Counted from the stretch's first letter, positions 48,491 to 62,272 are shown. The stretch: DNA of 64,000 bases from Loxodes magnus (GCA_946699065.1 CAMPDV010000110.1:1-64000); one strand, 5' to 3'. Notes: a model not told the origin generated them from the sequence alone. Translations and numbers: made by a program.

Positions 48491-49437
48491 ATTTTATTTA
48501 TTTATTTCTTCTTATTTACCTACCTACTCTTGTGGTAATCAACTTCTGCAATAATTAAACATTTTTACATTAATTAGTTCTTATAATTATTTTAAATAAT
48601 CCCAACTTTCTTAACAAAATAGCTAAAGATGCTTAAGTTTTAAATTTAAAAGCTTAGAATATAAAAGTGTATAGAATGATTTTCAGTATAATACGCAACA
48701 CTTATTTAAACTATATCATTATTCATTTATTATACCACAACAACTACCAAAATTTCTACTTCCACTTAATAATCTTTTATTAACATTATAATGATTACTT
48801 TAGTATTTAGATATTTATTAGCTTTAAGTCTAGTTATTCTAAATGTCTATCTAATGTAAATAAGATAATATATCTCATTATTATGGGAAACTAAATGGCT
48901 ATTTATATCATTCTTAAGAGGTAGTTCTTTGCCATTTTACAGTTCTTACTTTTTTTATTTCTCATAAAACTATTTTTACTCTTAACTTTGTAAAGCCTTT
49001 GCTTTTTTCTCTTTCAACTTGTGGAGTTAATTTGCTTAGGATTATTGAAAAGAAAATATAAATTGATCTGCTTTATCTTTTAATATAGCTGAAGGATTTA
49101 AAAACCATTAAGCAAGTTAGCTAAACCATTTTTAATTATCTTTTTAAAAATACATATAAAGCTAAAAATGTGCTTTTAATGGTTTTCTTAAGCTATTTAG
49201 AAGGAGTCTATCCTTATTCATAGACTAGAATGAAGCTAAACCAAAAGCACCTAAATCTATTAATATTAAGTATAGAAATGGTAGAGAATAGAAGTAACTA
49301 GACTATTTGATATAAACTCTTAGCTGTAATTAAGAAAGTCAGTCATATTTAAATGTTTTACTTGATATAAATTACAATGTAATTTAAAGGAATTTTAGGA
49401 ATGAACTAATAAATAATCGTTAGAAAAATGGATATTA
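48491..49437. other. Frameshifted 5' part of the minus-strand gene and spacer
   Basis: 48491-48719 (minus) reads MIQFKQVLRIILKIILYTF onward in a frame one off from the downstream gene. 48720-49437 has no supported gene, although the frame of R2 may extend upstream into it. Confidence 0.35.
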
Positions 49438-50280
49438 ATGAAAGAGAGTCAAATACAGAGAAGAAAATTTCAAATTGAAGTGTGCACAACAAAGAGAAAA
49501 TAAAGAAACTAAATCTCTATCAAAAGGCCTGATGCTTCATCAAGGAAAGCCTGCTATGCAAAGGACTAAGCGTTGTAAGAATTTTTAATCTCGCGGGAAG
49601 TTTTGCAATCCTTGTAACAAGAGAAAAGCTCAAATCTTGTTGAGATTTTGAATGATCTTAATTTTTAAAAAGGTATTGGGCAAATTATAAAGGACAAAAG
49701 TATCTTCATACCTGAGAGTATCAAGAATGACTCGTATTCAATCTTAACAAAATTGAAGAGACAAATTGAGGACTTGTCTGAATAAAGGCAAATTTATCTA
49801 TAGACCATGATAAGCCATATGGCTTACTCGAAGATATTAATATTTGAAGAATTTGAAAGTGGAGTTAGAATGAAAGCTTTAGAGGAATTTCCTAACTAAA
49901 AAGCCCTAGAATTCATTCTATTCCTCTTCAAACAGTCTGCTATAATAAAAAAGTAAAACCATCCATTATGGTAGTTGAAGGAATGATAGCCTCATTTCTA
50001 CTTGTTAAATAAAATTCAACATTCAAATCTCTCAAAATCTTCGGAGTTTCAGAAGTTAGTTAGCGGAATTTTCTTCAAGTATTAATGGTTAATTTAGAGT
50101 AAACGTATATAATAACTCAAATTGAATTTAGGCTAGTAAGCTAAACTCTGAAGAGAAGGATAAATTTCATTTTAGCTATAAAGTGGACTTCTAGAAACAA
50201 AGTAGGGACTAAGCAAAATTTTAAAACTGAAGAGATGTAAGAAAGAGTGGAAAAGTCTCTTGTAACAACATAACTAGTAA
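49438..50280 (+). CDS. R-family protein R2
   Basis: ATG 49438, one frame to TAA 50278-50280 (about 280 aa). Reads MKESQIQRRKFQIEVCTTK, QSLQQEKSSNLVEILNDLN, KDKSIFIPESIKNDSYSIL, KLKRQIEDLSEQRQIYLQ, then HPLWQLKEWQPHFYLLNK (shared block with R1 and R4) and KLVSGIFFKYQWL. The family core nucleotides are present at 49822-49860 but carry a one-base loss and in this frame are read as AYSKILIFEEFESG, not as EDINNLKNLK. Trp residues at several positions are TGA. The frame is also open upstream of the ATG (QSLEKW shared with R4), so the start may be earlier. Function unknown. Confidence 0.6.
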
Positions 50281-50471
50281 ATAAATAGTTAAGTTAGAAT
50301 CTTTTGTGTTATAATAACAAATTATCTAAATAAATTATGTGACAAAAATAAGTCCACAAATTATATTAATTAATATGAGAATTTATTTAACACTGAACTA
50401 TCTTATAACTAGCACCTGATTATTCTACAATATGTATCATATCATTATCATATAGTAATAATTATGATATA

Positions 50472-51260
50472 TCAAGAATAGAAAGCAGATAACACATTAA
50501 ACTCTTGAGCTATAGATTCTTTTAGTTAATTTTTAACTTTTTTATTATTCCTATTGTTTTATATTTTAAGTATTAATTTAAATCATCCAGTTAGTCTAAG
50601 AAGCCAATATATTTTTATTTCTTGCATATGCTATCCTTACTTAAGATATCTAATATACCTGTTTAATTTAGAGACTTTCTTAAGCCTTATAATTTATTCA
50701 TAATTAAACTTACTTTAAATAACTATTATCCCTTTTTTACAATAGAAAACGTGTATTATAAATTATGATGGCATTTAGAATAAATAGAGAAACCAAATTT
50801 ATTTCATCATTTTTCTAGAAGTTCTTCTTATTATTTCTCACTTTCTGTATGTATTAAGATAGTAGAATCTCTATATTTGCCTGCATATAAATATTAGCTT
50901 TCATTCTTAGATGAAGATTAAAAAGCATTTATTTTACCAGCAATCTAAATTTCAATCCTATTACAGTTTAGCGCTATCTTTTCTTTATCTGTATTAAATT
51001 CCTTTTTATCTAACTAATAAAAAGCTTCTTAAGCTTTTAATTAAATTAAGAAGAACTGAAGTTAAGTCCTTCATCCTCAATATTTCTCTTATACAACTAT
51101 CATCCTTTCCATATTAAGAAAAATTTAACGCAATTAAAAAATGTAAAAAGCGCGAATATAGAAGTAAGTGAAATAGAAATTTAAACTAGAAATAAGAAAA
51201 TAATATTTCTCATATATTTAGCTTACTCTTAATTTACACTTAGCCTACTATCTTAATATA
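50472..51260 (-). CDS. Hypothetical basic protein
   Basis: Minus strand, ending at TGA 50474-50472 or beyond. Reads SQYGKDDSCIREILRMKD, LTSVLLNLIKSLRSFLLVRQ, RKDSAKLQQDWNLDCWQNK, YLNTYRKWEIIRRTSRKMMK and, near the end, NQLKESIAQEFNVLSAFY. Strongly basic, with two hydrophobic stretches. Several Trp are TGA. The start is unresolved near 51260. No family recognised. It sits between R2 and R3, on the opposite strand. Confidence 0.45.
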
Positions 51261-51542
51261 TAAGTATTATACTTAGTAATTACCTAATTATTTATTAGAA
51301 AAAGAGTAATTATACCTAATTCTCACAGCCTAGCTTTCATTAGTTTATATTAAGCTTTTATTTAAAATGATAACTTACAAAGACAACTAAGCCTAAACAG
51401 TTTTAAGCTATCATTTTTATTCTAAAATAAAGGATTTTAGGCGATTATTTTGAATAAATAGACTTAGAGTAGAAGATAATTATTTTAGTTTACAATGTAA
51501 TGAGGATAAATTATGTTATAATCATGATTTTACATATTTATA

Positions 51543-52349
51543 ATGCAAATGAACTTAAAAATTATAATTGTTAAAAAATGGGCTGATGCTTGACTGGTAG
51601 AGCTAGAGAGGGATATGCGCAAGATTTTCTTTGTAATGAGAATATTAAATTCCCTTCTCATAGCTCTAGAATTCGTGCTATTTAGAAGGCAGATTAATAT
51701 TAAATAATTTGCCTTTAGAAGTTTCAAGATTGGACAAGATCCTTAGAAGATTAAAGGACTTTTCAAAATGAAGAAGCTTGTGCTCAAGTAGTTTAGCTAA
51801 TACCATAAGCTAAGGAGTTAGTTTCTTAGGAGATGCTAAAAAAGGTGAGAGCAAATTAGTCTCTATTCTCACTAAAGATATGGTAAGCTAGAAGGTTTAC
51901 TCGAAGATATTAATAATTTGAAGAATTTAAAAGAGGAAATAGAAAGATTGCTTCATGCTGCTATTCAAGATATGGTGGACTTAAGGTTCGTATTAGAAAC
52001 TATCAAGTATAATGTAGCATCAAACTTACTGGAAGGGAAATGAGAAAGCTTATTTAAGGTGCTGTTATTTTAAGTAAATGAATCAGAAATTTTAAAAAGA
52101 ATAGGTCCTGAGGCTTGGAAAGAGTTTAAGCATCCTGTCTTTAAACTCTGAAATAGGTAGTCAAAACTTTTGAGATATTTTTACTTTTTATCATTGAAAG
52201 GCAAAAGATTAACATCCCTAATGTAGGAAAAGAGTAGAAGAGCCAACGATAAGTGCATAGTTATTAAGAATCTCCAGGCCTGAAATATCAATACAATATA
52301 CCTCTAAGCTATGCTTTTAAAAGAAATGAACCACAATAAATTATCATAA
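51543..52349 (+). CDS. R-family protein R3 (268 aa)
   Basis: ATG 51543 to TAA 52347-52349, frame checked at the core. Reads MQMNLKIIIVKKWADAW, LVELERDMRKIFFVMRILN, then KLEGLLEDINNLKNLKEEIE (core, residues about 117-136), RLLHAAIQDMVDLRFVLE, NRQSKLLRYFYFLSLKGKR and a C-terminus with NIQTIYL-like helices. A hydrophobic stretch at residues 25-45 may be a membrane helix. The whole gene reads without frame change, so this and R5 define the family. The 5' block ATAATTGTTAAAAAATGG matches R1, R2 and R4. Function unknown; probably a helical interaction protein. Confidence 0.7.
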
Positions 52350-52552
52350 ATATTCTTTACTATAAAATAACTTGGTATCCATTATAAAATTTTTAATTTT
52401 AATAGATCTATATAATTAATATAAAACTAAGCATCGCTTAATCAATATTAGTAACTAGGTTTGCTAATAGAATAATCTATAAAATTCCAGATTGCATGCA
52501 AAATAATAATATAATTATTTCTATCTTTTATAAAGTTGAGCTCATTAAGATT

Positions 52553-55500
52553 ATGCATTTACTTATTTTTGCTCTTTTATTTAGTAATTTTAGTATTTTT
52601 GATCTTTACTCTTTTAATATATAAAATCCATCTTTGTAAAGAAGTTTTGTTTGCGAAGCGGTCTTTCAATTTTTTTAAGCATACGAAAGCAAATTCTATG
52701 GAATTATCATTTTACAGCTATTCAAAAATTTCTATAATACACGAAGCTTTTTAAGTTACTATTTACTTAGGACTATATTCAGAAATTTTTTTATAAAACC
52801 TTGATTTAATAAACTAAAATTACGCCTAATTAAAGTATAATCTTAATCTAAGTAAAACAAATAAATAAAGCAGCATAAATTAACTTAATTTAAGCTAATT
52901 AAAGTAATAGTTTATTTATAAACTTCTTTTTATTTAAAAATTATCGTTCACTCTTTATTCTTTGCTTATTACAGTTTAATTTATTTATTTTTTTAGTTTA
53001 TTTTAATATTCTAAAAGTTAATATCCTTATTAGTTTTAGTCTGTCTTTAAATGCTTTTATAAGGATATAATTTGAATAATAAGGAAAATAGCTTGATTTA
53101 TTAAGCAAACTTATTTTAATTATTTTGGTGCTTAAACTATTTATGAAGTCAAAAGCATTAATTTATTATTTTCTTGAATGAGGCAAAATTTATTAAGTTT
53201 GATTTATAAAAAAAATGTAATTTCTTTTAATTTAAAGCCATCTAACTAAATAATATGATAGCTCCTTAAATCTTTTTAATAAATAGTAAAATCCCCTTAA
53301 ATCTAAGGTTTTTAGACACAGAACATTTAATTTAATTGAAGCTAATCTTATTTAGACTATCTAAACATCTAAATCCAAACAAATTAAGATGGTAAAACTT
53401 CTATAATGTTTAACTTTGATTTATTACATCTTTATAAGATAAACAAATCTTAGTTTTTTGGTAGATTATTTTATTATTTTATTAATTAAAGAGATTAATA
53501 AAGACTGCTTTATATATTATATATAAAATCAAATACTTTTAATAATTACTAATTTGTTGCTTGATGGTATTCCTAATTAAAGTTAATAGAGTAAATTTAT
53601 CTTTCTGTTTTTAAAAGAAACTATTAATTTTAAGTTATTTAAAAAGCTCTTTTATCTATATCATTTTTTACACTATTAGAGTTCATTTGTCTTTCCCTTA
53701 CCATAATTAAAAAAATCACTTATTTTTAGAAAAATTTGAATTTTTAACTTAAATGAGAGAAAAATCTGATAAAGTATTTCTTACGGAGTTGAATATTTTA
53801 TTTCAGAATACTGAAATTTTTAGCTCTTATTTAATAAAGTTTAAAGAATTTCTAAGCAATTTAGTTTAATATAATGCTTAATAAAAAGTGACAATATCTC
53901 TTTATATAATAAATACTAATACTTATAGAAATAATTTTTCTTTATTAACTTTAAGTTTTCAGTCAGTTCTCAAATATTAAATATTCCCTTGGATATTAAA
54001 TCTAAATCTTGATTTATAATAAATAAGCAAAGCTATAATTACTAATAAATATATTAAAACTAATGTATTATTTATTTTACAACCATCATAAGTCATAATA
54101 TTCAATTTTACTAAATTAGATAAAAGGCTTGTAAATAGAAAGTCAATTAGCGAATAACTTTTATATCAGATGCTAAATCGTTAAAAAAATTCCTTCTGAT
54201 ATTTCATCTTCAAGAGATTATTATTAGTATGTCAATAACTTCTTGCATGTACTCACTTACCATTGTTATCCCTTCACTATAACTAACAAAAGGATATAGA
54301 GTCTAATTAATACTGACAGATAGATTTCTATTAATTAAGTGTGTCTAACGTAATTAGTTTAGCTGATTTTATATTAGACTGATTATTTAAAATGAAGAGA
54401 ATTATTATTTAAACTTTAAGTTTAATTATACAGACTAGCTTTAAATTGTGGTCAGCTCTTTTTATTATAATTGAATTTGCTTTAAATTATATTTGCAGTG
54501 TTAAGGCTGTTTTAAGATAAGCAAGAGACTCAAAATTGCCAAGAGATAATGAAACACATGAATAGCTGAAAAAAAATCGAAAGCTAGATTTGAATCCAGT
54601 TTAGATAACTTATAGAATACATAAAGGTATTAGTTTAAGTGAAATAGTTGCTTTAATAAGTTGATAACAACGATAGAACAAATATCAGCATGAAAAAAGA
54701 TTAAGGTTACTAAGTAATAGAACTTAATAATCCATCAAATGAGAAAAGCTCCTTATTTAAATTCGTTAAAATGAAGTTAAATAAGATTTCACTAAATCGC
54801 ATGAAAGTCAGGGTTTCTACTTTATATGCTAAAGAGGGTTAAAGGTAGAGGTTCGAATAGATAAATATACTAAAGGTAGATAAATAAAATAAGAATTATG
54901 TAGGATTTGGAAAACGAAATTCCATTTAATAAATAAGAATATCTTAGTAACTACCTTAAGTTTAGAAATGGAATATCTATTTTTATAGAATCATATTATA
55001 TAATAAAATGTCTTCATCCATAACTTTCGATTAGTTATATAAAGGGAACTTTATTAAGAAACTTAAAGAATTCGATAATATAAGTATGAAGGGAATAACT
55101 ATTATCTTAGTATTAAAGTTATATGATCTTTATTAAGTCAAAAGATTTAAGATTTAATCCCAAAAAGAGATAAATGGAAAAATAATAAAATTGGAAAAAC
55201 ATTTTTCCAATTAGATGTTACTAAATGATAAATCTCTTGGATATGGAATAATTAATACATTTTATATCTTCTTAAGTAAATAGAGATTAAAATTTATTTA
55301 AGAAAGAGTAAAGTGTAACTAATAAAATAGCAAGCTAATGGATTGAAGATCTTATATAAGTGGATAAAGGAAACATAATGAAATATAAAAATTTAGATTA
55401 AAAAAATTTGACAAGTGTCTGAGATACTGCCTTTTAATTCCAATTTGATCTGTTTTTAAGTAAAGAATAAATCAAAATAATAAGAAAAAAAACGCTTTAA

Positions 55501-55891
55501 AAATTCGAAGTTAGTCCTAGCATGCTCATAAAGAGTACTGAGAATGCAATCCTGATATAAAAAATAAAATAATGGATTTCGAATGTTGAAAAAACTAAAA
55601 ATATTGAGAAAATCTACAAATAGACTGCTAGTTTGCGAGGATTATAATGGAAAAGAGAAGTTTAGAGGATTATCAAGTTATATTATAAGGTTTATAATAT
55701 AGCTGAAGATAATAAAGCATGCATTTTTATCAGCAATATTTGTAAAGCCTAAAAGAAATAGCAGCTTAATTTTACTACTTAAGAGATATTGAACCATATT
55801 AAATAAAAAATAGGTTAGGATCTGAAGAAGAGAGGGAAATGAATATGATTTAAAGCATAATATCAAAACTGAAAGAAAAATCAATTTTTAA
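52553..55891 (+). CDS. Large hypothetical protein, possibly secreted or membrane (1112 aa)
   Basis: In-frame ATG 52553 (MHLLIFALLFSNFSIFDLYS, signal-peptide-like) to TAA 55889-55891; frame identity was checked between 53315 and 55889. The central part is convincing (EKFEFLTQMREKSDKVFLTE, NTEIFSSYLIKFKEFLSNL), as are HKGISLSEIVALISWQQR, ESQGFYFICQRGLKVEVRID and, near the end, STNRLLVCEDYNGKEKFRG. Several hydrophobic stretches could be membrane helices (near 54410-54500). For the first 150 residues a neighbouring frame is almost as good, so the start is uncertain. No family recognised. Confidence 0.55.
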
Positions 55892-57267
55892 CAATAAAAT
55901 CCAAATTAATCCCCTTAAATCTAGGGTTAATTTAAATTTTCTATAGAACAGAAGCTATATACACAATACAAAAATGATAAAGCTTTAGTTGCCACGAAGA
56001 ATTAATTATTAGTCAACATTTGCAGTCCAAGAAGAACTTAAATAAAAAGGAAATAACTGAGATAAAAATTTAAATTTTAAATTAATTTAAGAGTTATAAG
56101 AAAATAAATCTTATCTTTATTAAGCATACAGTTTCTTTAAATTCAAAAGACTGCTTAATTTAAGTTATATTAATTAAGAAAAATAATAAAATAAACTATA
56201 AAATTAAATTTAAAGAATAACTATGAGATAAAGTTGATAATAAGCTAAACTTTATTTATTTAAACAAAATACTAAAGCTATGATATATGGAAAGTAATGA
56301 CTTTATCTATTAGAGTTATTAGAGGCATTTAAACTCAAGCAAAAGAGTTGAGCATTTAGACCTAAATTTAATTAAAGGTTGGATCTTGGAAGTTATAATT
56401 TTCTTTCAAGCATTAAAATATAAAGTGTTCTTAAATTCAGAATCAATAAAGGATTATATAATTTAGTTATCTGAATTTTATACAAAACTTAAGGAGATAA
56501 GCAATATAAGATGAATAAATCAGTTAAAATTATAAAATTTAATTAATGAATTTAGAATATAAATACATTTATGCGAATAAATATAATTAAAATTTAATTG
56601 AGATTTACATGCTTACTTCTAGAATTTCAATAATAAAATATATATCCCTAATTATGAAAAAATAAATTAAACAGCTATAAAAAAACTATTATAAATAATG
56701 ATATTAGATATCTTAAAGAACTTTTTTCATGAGGAATCAAGGTATTAGTAAGATATTGTAAGATATAGAGCAAAAGAATCTTATGTATTAAACAAGTAAA
56801 GCTATTTTAAGGTAAATCTCTAAATATCAAAGATTTAAAAAATAGAAACTAAAATTTATTTTAATTTAATAGCATCTTAGTATGATTGCTTTTATTTAGA
56901 CAGCAAAATAATTTTAACTTCCCTGTTTATGCAAAAGTTAAATATTTATTGCATAGATTTTATTCTCTAACTTAAATTATAACATTTTAGAAACAACAAA
57001 GAAACAAAAATAATTTAAGTTTATAAAATGTATTATTTACATTTCTATAATCAATTGAACTTTAACAATTATAAACCAAACTTGAAAATTGTTGGATAGT
57101 TAAAGCTTTAAAATTTTCACTAACCTATTTTATTAATTTCCATTAATCTTAGCTTTAAAACTTTATTAGTAAATATTCCTAAATAAGTAAGCTATTATCC
57201 CTAATTTAACTTCTTAGATTTAAATTATTAATATTATTTAATCTTATAAATTAAGTTTACTTTTAAA
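55892..57267. other. A/T-rich stretch without a confident gene
   Basis: Between two genes ending toward each other. No motif or paralogous block seen. Confidence 0.4.
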
Positions 57268-57850
57268 TTAAAAAATGTTGGATTTTTCCTTCAACTACCA
57301 TAATGAAAGGCTACTACTTCTTTATTATTTTTGTTTGCACATCACAAAAGAAATTTGAAAGAGAAATAGATTTATCTCTAATTTAGAATCGACTAAATTC
57401 TTTATTTATCATTCTATTTCCTCTTTCAAAGTCTTCAAATTATTAATATCTTCGAGTAAACTTTCTTGTTTATCACTATTTCTGAGATAATTAATTGCTA
57501 CCTAAACTAGTTATTCTTCCATTCCCATGAAGAAACTTTAAGTTTCTTTTACTCCAAAAAATTCAATGATTATGATATTTCCATTCTTTAAACAAATTAA
57601 AAAGCCTCTTAGATCAATGTCATTTTCTATCACTTAAAATTCGAGTCGTTAGATCTCTCTAGATCTAAAAATTTCAGCTAGTCTGATACTTTTCTTCGCT
57701 TGAGATCTTTTATAATAAGCATTTTTGCCAAGTTATGAGATACTATGAGCATAGCTAAGCCTCTTTTATTTCTCTTTATTATGCCAACTAAATTCGATAT
57801 TTCCCTCTTATCCATGAAGCTCTTAATTTTCCTTCCATTTTTATAACGAT
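57268..57850 (-). CDS. R-family protein R4
   Basis: Minus strand, TAA 57270-57268. Reads KWKENQELHGQEGNIEFSWH, KRSQAKKSIRLAEIFRSREI, RGFLICLKNGNIIIIEFFGV, then QESLLEDINNLKTLKEEIEW (core at 57421-57460) and SLWQLKEKSNIF at the end. The segment before the core (basic, then a beta-rich FLICLKNGNIIIIEFF and a short helix) has the feel of a PH-like domain end, but this is only an impression. No in-frame ATG near the 5' end; the shared 5' block ATAATCGTTATAAAAATGG is at 57832-57850. Function unknown. Confidence 0.6.
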
Positions 57851-57916
57851 TATAACAATATGAGTTACAATGCTTATAAAAGTTAATTAAACTTATTTTA
57901 ATTTTAATTAATAAAT

Positions 57917-60900
57917 ATGAAAGAAATTAAAACTACTAGCTGCTTTGCTTAGGATAGCAACGCTAATAAACTTTAAATAGACTATAAAAGTTTAAAAACA
58001 TATAATAATAAGCTTCAGCATTACAAAAGCTAATTTGAAACTAAAATTCTTGGTTAGATTATTTGAAGCAAAGTATTTAGAATTAAACTTTACTAAGGAT
58101 TATATTTCTTTCTAAATATTAACTGTATATAATTCATAAATATACATAACTATGGCAATTAGTCCATATGATAACCATTCTCTATTATAAAACTTTTAAT
58201 TTTATTTATTCTATTCAATATCCTTTGGAATACTTCTAGATATCTATGCAAAATTAGAATATTAGCAAATCACTGCAGGACTACCTTTTATAAGTACATG
58301 TAATGCTTTATTTAGAGGTTGATTCTAAAATTTCTAATTTTATTTATATTAATAAGAAAATTTTTAAAAGCACTTCATTATATATCATAGTTTAAAATTA
58401 GCTATCTAAAATTTATTATATTTAGACTAAATTATAAAGCAAATGATTATTTTAAGTTTCTTTATTTATCTTAAATATAGAATGTAAAATGGAAATTAAG
58501 CTTGAGTATGTTAAAATTAAGATTTATTAAATATAAACTTAATGATGACAAGCAATAAAAGATTTAGCAAAGTATAAGAATTGGATGGCTTGAAATAGAT
58601 GCTTTAAGTAATCTAAATTCTGTGAAATTATAAAAATTTAAAGGGTTTCTCTTATAATCATACTCTCATTTGTATTTAGTAATGCATTTCAGAAATTTGG
58701 TTATAATGATTTTCTTTGAAAATAAGCAAAAAATTCTCTTTCTTAAGATATATGAATTTAAGTAATTTTCTTAATGACAATTAAGTTTATAATTTCTTGA
58801 TTCTGTATAAAGCAATTTAATTTAATACATAGAGGTAAAATCTAACTTTATAATATTAAATTGTTTAAAAGTATTTATCTAGTTAAGGTATTTTAAATAT
58901 AAATTCCTTTATTATCTTTTAATTATAATATAATAGCTTTAGATTTATCATTTAAGACTGATCTTTAAGTATTTAATAAGATCTAAAATAAACTAATTTT
59001 TAATTATATAAACATATTAATTTTTATTATTATATCTTAAATCTACCTAAAAATATTTAGAATCCAGTTAAATTTATTTAATTTCATAGTCTTCAGTTAT
59101 ATACTTCGCAACTTTCCTTAGCTATTATGAATTTTTTATGAGATTGCTTCCTTTTAGAACAACGAAAATGTGATTAATAGTAAAGATATTGTAGGATTAC
59201 TTACTGCAATGAATATTTAATGTTCAGATATCTGATCTTAAATCAAATTAGTTACTAAATTGCATTAACTATCAAATGGCTATTTTTCTTATTTCACTAA
59301 GAACTTTCATCGCATCATTTAAAATTATCATTCTTTGTTATATTTTAAATTTAGATAGCTTTTACTTTAAAGTTATTAACTAAAATTAAATTTATTTTAC
59401 ACTTATCTGATTTTCTAAGGTGTAGGATTTTAAATAATGTTCAGAATAACTTCAAAATTTTTGTGATGATGATGATTATTATTATATATGCTTAGATGCT
59501 ATTAGTTATAATTCAATATACCTAAAGCTACTCATTTTATATATTAAATCTAAATTTGAATCTAGACGGCTTTAGAACTAAAAATTTTATTTTTAAATCT
59601 ACTTTTAGTTTGCAAGATTAATGCTATTTCTAGATTTATTGCAGCTCCCTTCTAAAATTATTATTAGCTTGTTTATTCTTATAAATTTGATATTTTAGTC
59701 TTAATTTTAGAATTAATAAAAAGAATTGCTTAATTAAAAGAAAACTTCAATCATTTTTTATCTATTTCAGTTAATTTTTCTGGTTTATTTGTATTTTTTT
59801 AATTGCATTTTGCTCTTAATTAAAATCTTAGCTTACCAAGTTATTTTTTATTTATGTTTATACTTATCTTTATCCTTAAAATTCCTTTCAGAAATAATTA
59901 AAATTCATTTACATTTCTATTTTTATTTTTTTAGATGAATTAACTATGATCCACTAACCTATTTATAACTGCATTATATGAATAAATAAACAAAAGCTCA
60001 TAAGAAGTAAATATAATTTTATATTATTTTCAAACTAATAAATAAGTAAAAGTCAAAGATCCTTCCAATATCAACTATCTATCTTCCTCCTTTTATATTC
60101 TAAACTTAGTAATACTTATAAATTTTGAGTTTATTACATTCACTTAGACATTCTTTTTGTTTTTAATAGATGATATAGAATCTAATTTCAATTACTAAGT
60201 ATCTATTTAATTTAATTAGCTAGCTTATATAAACAACTATCTAAGTTTAGTATTTAAGTGTTGTTTTAGAAATAGGAATATTAATTATGCAACTAAGTCT
60301 ATAATAAATGTAATTTTATATTATAATTTATTAGAATTTACTTAGTATGATATACTTAGGATTTATCAACTTAGATAAGACATATTTATAAAAGGGAAAT
60401 TGCTCGCTTTCTTGCTATTATGTTGGTATTGTTATTGGGTATTATTTGTAGTTATCAATATTGTTTTCCTAAAGTAGGAAATTTGGATTGAATTAGAGGA
60501 GTAGATTTTGAAGTATTAAGTTATTCGAAATCAATTAAGGTGGCTTAATTAAGGATTGAGATATAAAAATCCATGCTTTTACTTTATATCTATTTCCTTT
60601 AATACGAGCAAAGGACAAGAGCCTGCTTAGAAAGAAGGAATACAAATGAAGTTAGACTAATACTTATGATGGTTCAATATAGTAAAACCTTAAAGATAAA
60701 AATAAGCAAGAAGTAAAGAAAATAATTCAAGAAAAAGTAGATATAAAGGAAACTTAGCTCTACTCGATAATCTAGCACTTCTATCCCAGTTAAAAGATAG
60801 GATTAAATTTAATTTTTATTAGATAAAAAAATCTCATAGATTCGAAAAAAAATAAGGACTACTAGATCAATTTCACCCAAAAGTAAAAATTAGTTAATAA

Positions 60901-61645
60901 AAGCTAATCTTAGTACATAAAGATATTTATCAATATACTTTATGAATTACAAGTTAATAATTTTATAATATAAACTAAGGACAAAAGAAGAAAAAATTAA
61001 GACTTTAAAAAATAGGAAATTTAAGACTTAAATGGTATTACAAAACTTTCTCATTTTAAGATTAAGAAAAATTTCAAAAGAAAATAATTTAAATAGGATT
61101 GAAGTATAAATATTAGTGGATAATAATAATTACTATTTATTTAGCTAATACTGAAAATTATATTGCCTTTTTAGATAGAAAAGATAATTAGAAATATATC
61201 TCTTAAAATTAAAATATAAAAAAGCTTCAACTAAGACGTCTTTAGGTGTTCTTTCTTTTAAACTCTTAATTAAAATATTTAAATCATAACTATAGAAGTA
61301 AATAAAAAATTAGGATCTATTTAGCTGAATTTTTAAGAGCTGCAGATGAGATATAAATAGGAATATTAAAATAAAAATGTTGATGTAATTTTATTATAAA
61401 TAATAAAGGAATCTAATTAATTATAGTTATCTTTGACTTAATCTCTCCTCTATTAATTAAGACAAAGAATAATTAAAATTTTATTAGCAAAATATTAAAG
61501 GTTGAAATACTTAGAAAAGTATAAATCAATCATAATAAAATCAAAAATTGATAAAAAAATTAAAGTAGCCTTTATTTAAATTATAAACCTAATGATAGAA
61601 CTTTTGATTTTTCACTTTTTACTTATCTATTTAGATGAATTTTAA
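57917..61645 (+). CDS. Large polytopic membrane protein (1242 aa)
   Basis: ATG 57917 to TAA 61643-61645, frame consistent at 58681, 59582 and 61631. Hydrophilic N-terminus (MKEIKTTSCFAQDSNANKLQ), then many hydrophobic stretches from about 58170 to 60480 with short charged loops (NDDKQQKIQQSIRIGWLEID, RWINYDPLTYLQL). The C-terminal 380 residues are hydrophilic and basic (LIRAKDKSLLRKKEYKW, DKNKQEVKKIIQEKVDIKE, FQELQMRYKQEYQNKN), likely cytosolic. A tract of GAT codons near 59463 encodes four Asp. This resembles the large multi-pass membrane proteins common in ciliates; substrate or role cannot be told. It is divergent from R4, 70 bases away. Confidence 0.6.
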
Positions 61646-62272
61646 CTTAATAGAAAAATTTAATTATTGCTTAAATAGTTTTTAATCATTTTTTCCAAGA
61701 TTTAATATTATTTTCATTTTAGAAGGAGATTTAATATGGTAAAAATAATAATTATTTTTCTATAATTTTAAGTTAATTTTTTCTTTTAAAATTAGTTCTG
61801 TTAATGGTTTTTTAGCATAACTACTTGAAACGAATTTAAATTTTTATTTTATTAAAACTATTTTTTATGTCAATTGATTAAACTGATAAAAATTTAATCT
61901 TAGAAAATCTTATTAATCAATTTTTTCAAGTCTTTTATATATTTCTTAACCCATTAACCTATTTTTGCTTGTTAAGCCCCAATTTTACATCTTCTGACTT
62001 AATATCTTTAATGATGTAACTGAGCTTTGCTAATTTACAGTTGCTTTAAGTCGAAATATTTTAAAGATTGAACTGCTTTTGTAAGGTAATTATTAATTTT
62101 ATGGAATCTAAAGGAAGTGTCTCAATTTTCTTGTAGAGATTTAATCAAAAGTACTCTTCAAATTTAATATCTAAGTGTTTGAAGCAAAGGAGGAGATAAC
62201 TTAAGTTGTTCTATTTCTTGTTCTCAGAAATTAGTAAAAAAAGACAGAATAAACTAAATTTGAATGCTAGAA
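61646..62272. other. A/T-rich spacer
   Basis: 3' flanks of the converging genes 57917-61645 and R5. Nothing else supported. Confidence 0.45.

Noticed and set aside
54850..55900. A MORN pseudogene related to 42736-45405 (NYVGFGKRNSI-like reading)
   Set aside because: The match needs several frame changes, whereas another single frame (52553-55891) is coding-like throughout; the resemblance is a shadow.
57961..61130. An alternative long plus-strand frame one base off from 57917-61645
   Set aside because: It looks protein-like in places, but the frame from ATG 57917 has a normal N-terminus and better codon bias to the end. It shows how easily shadow frames look real under this code.
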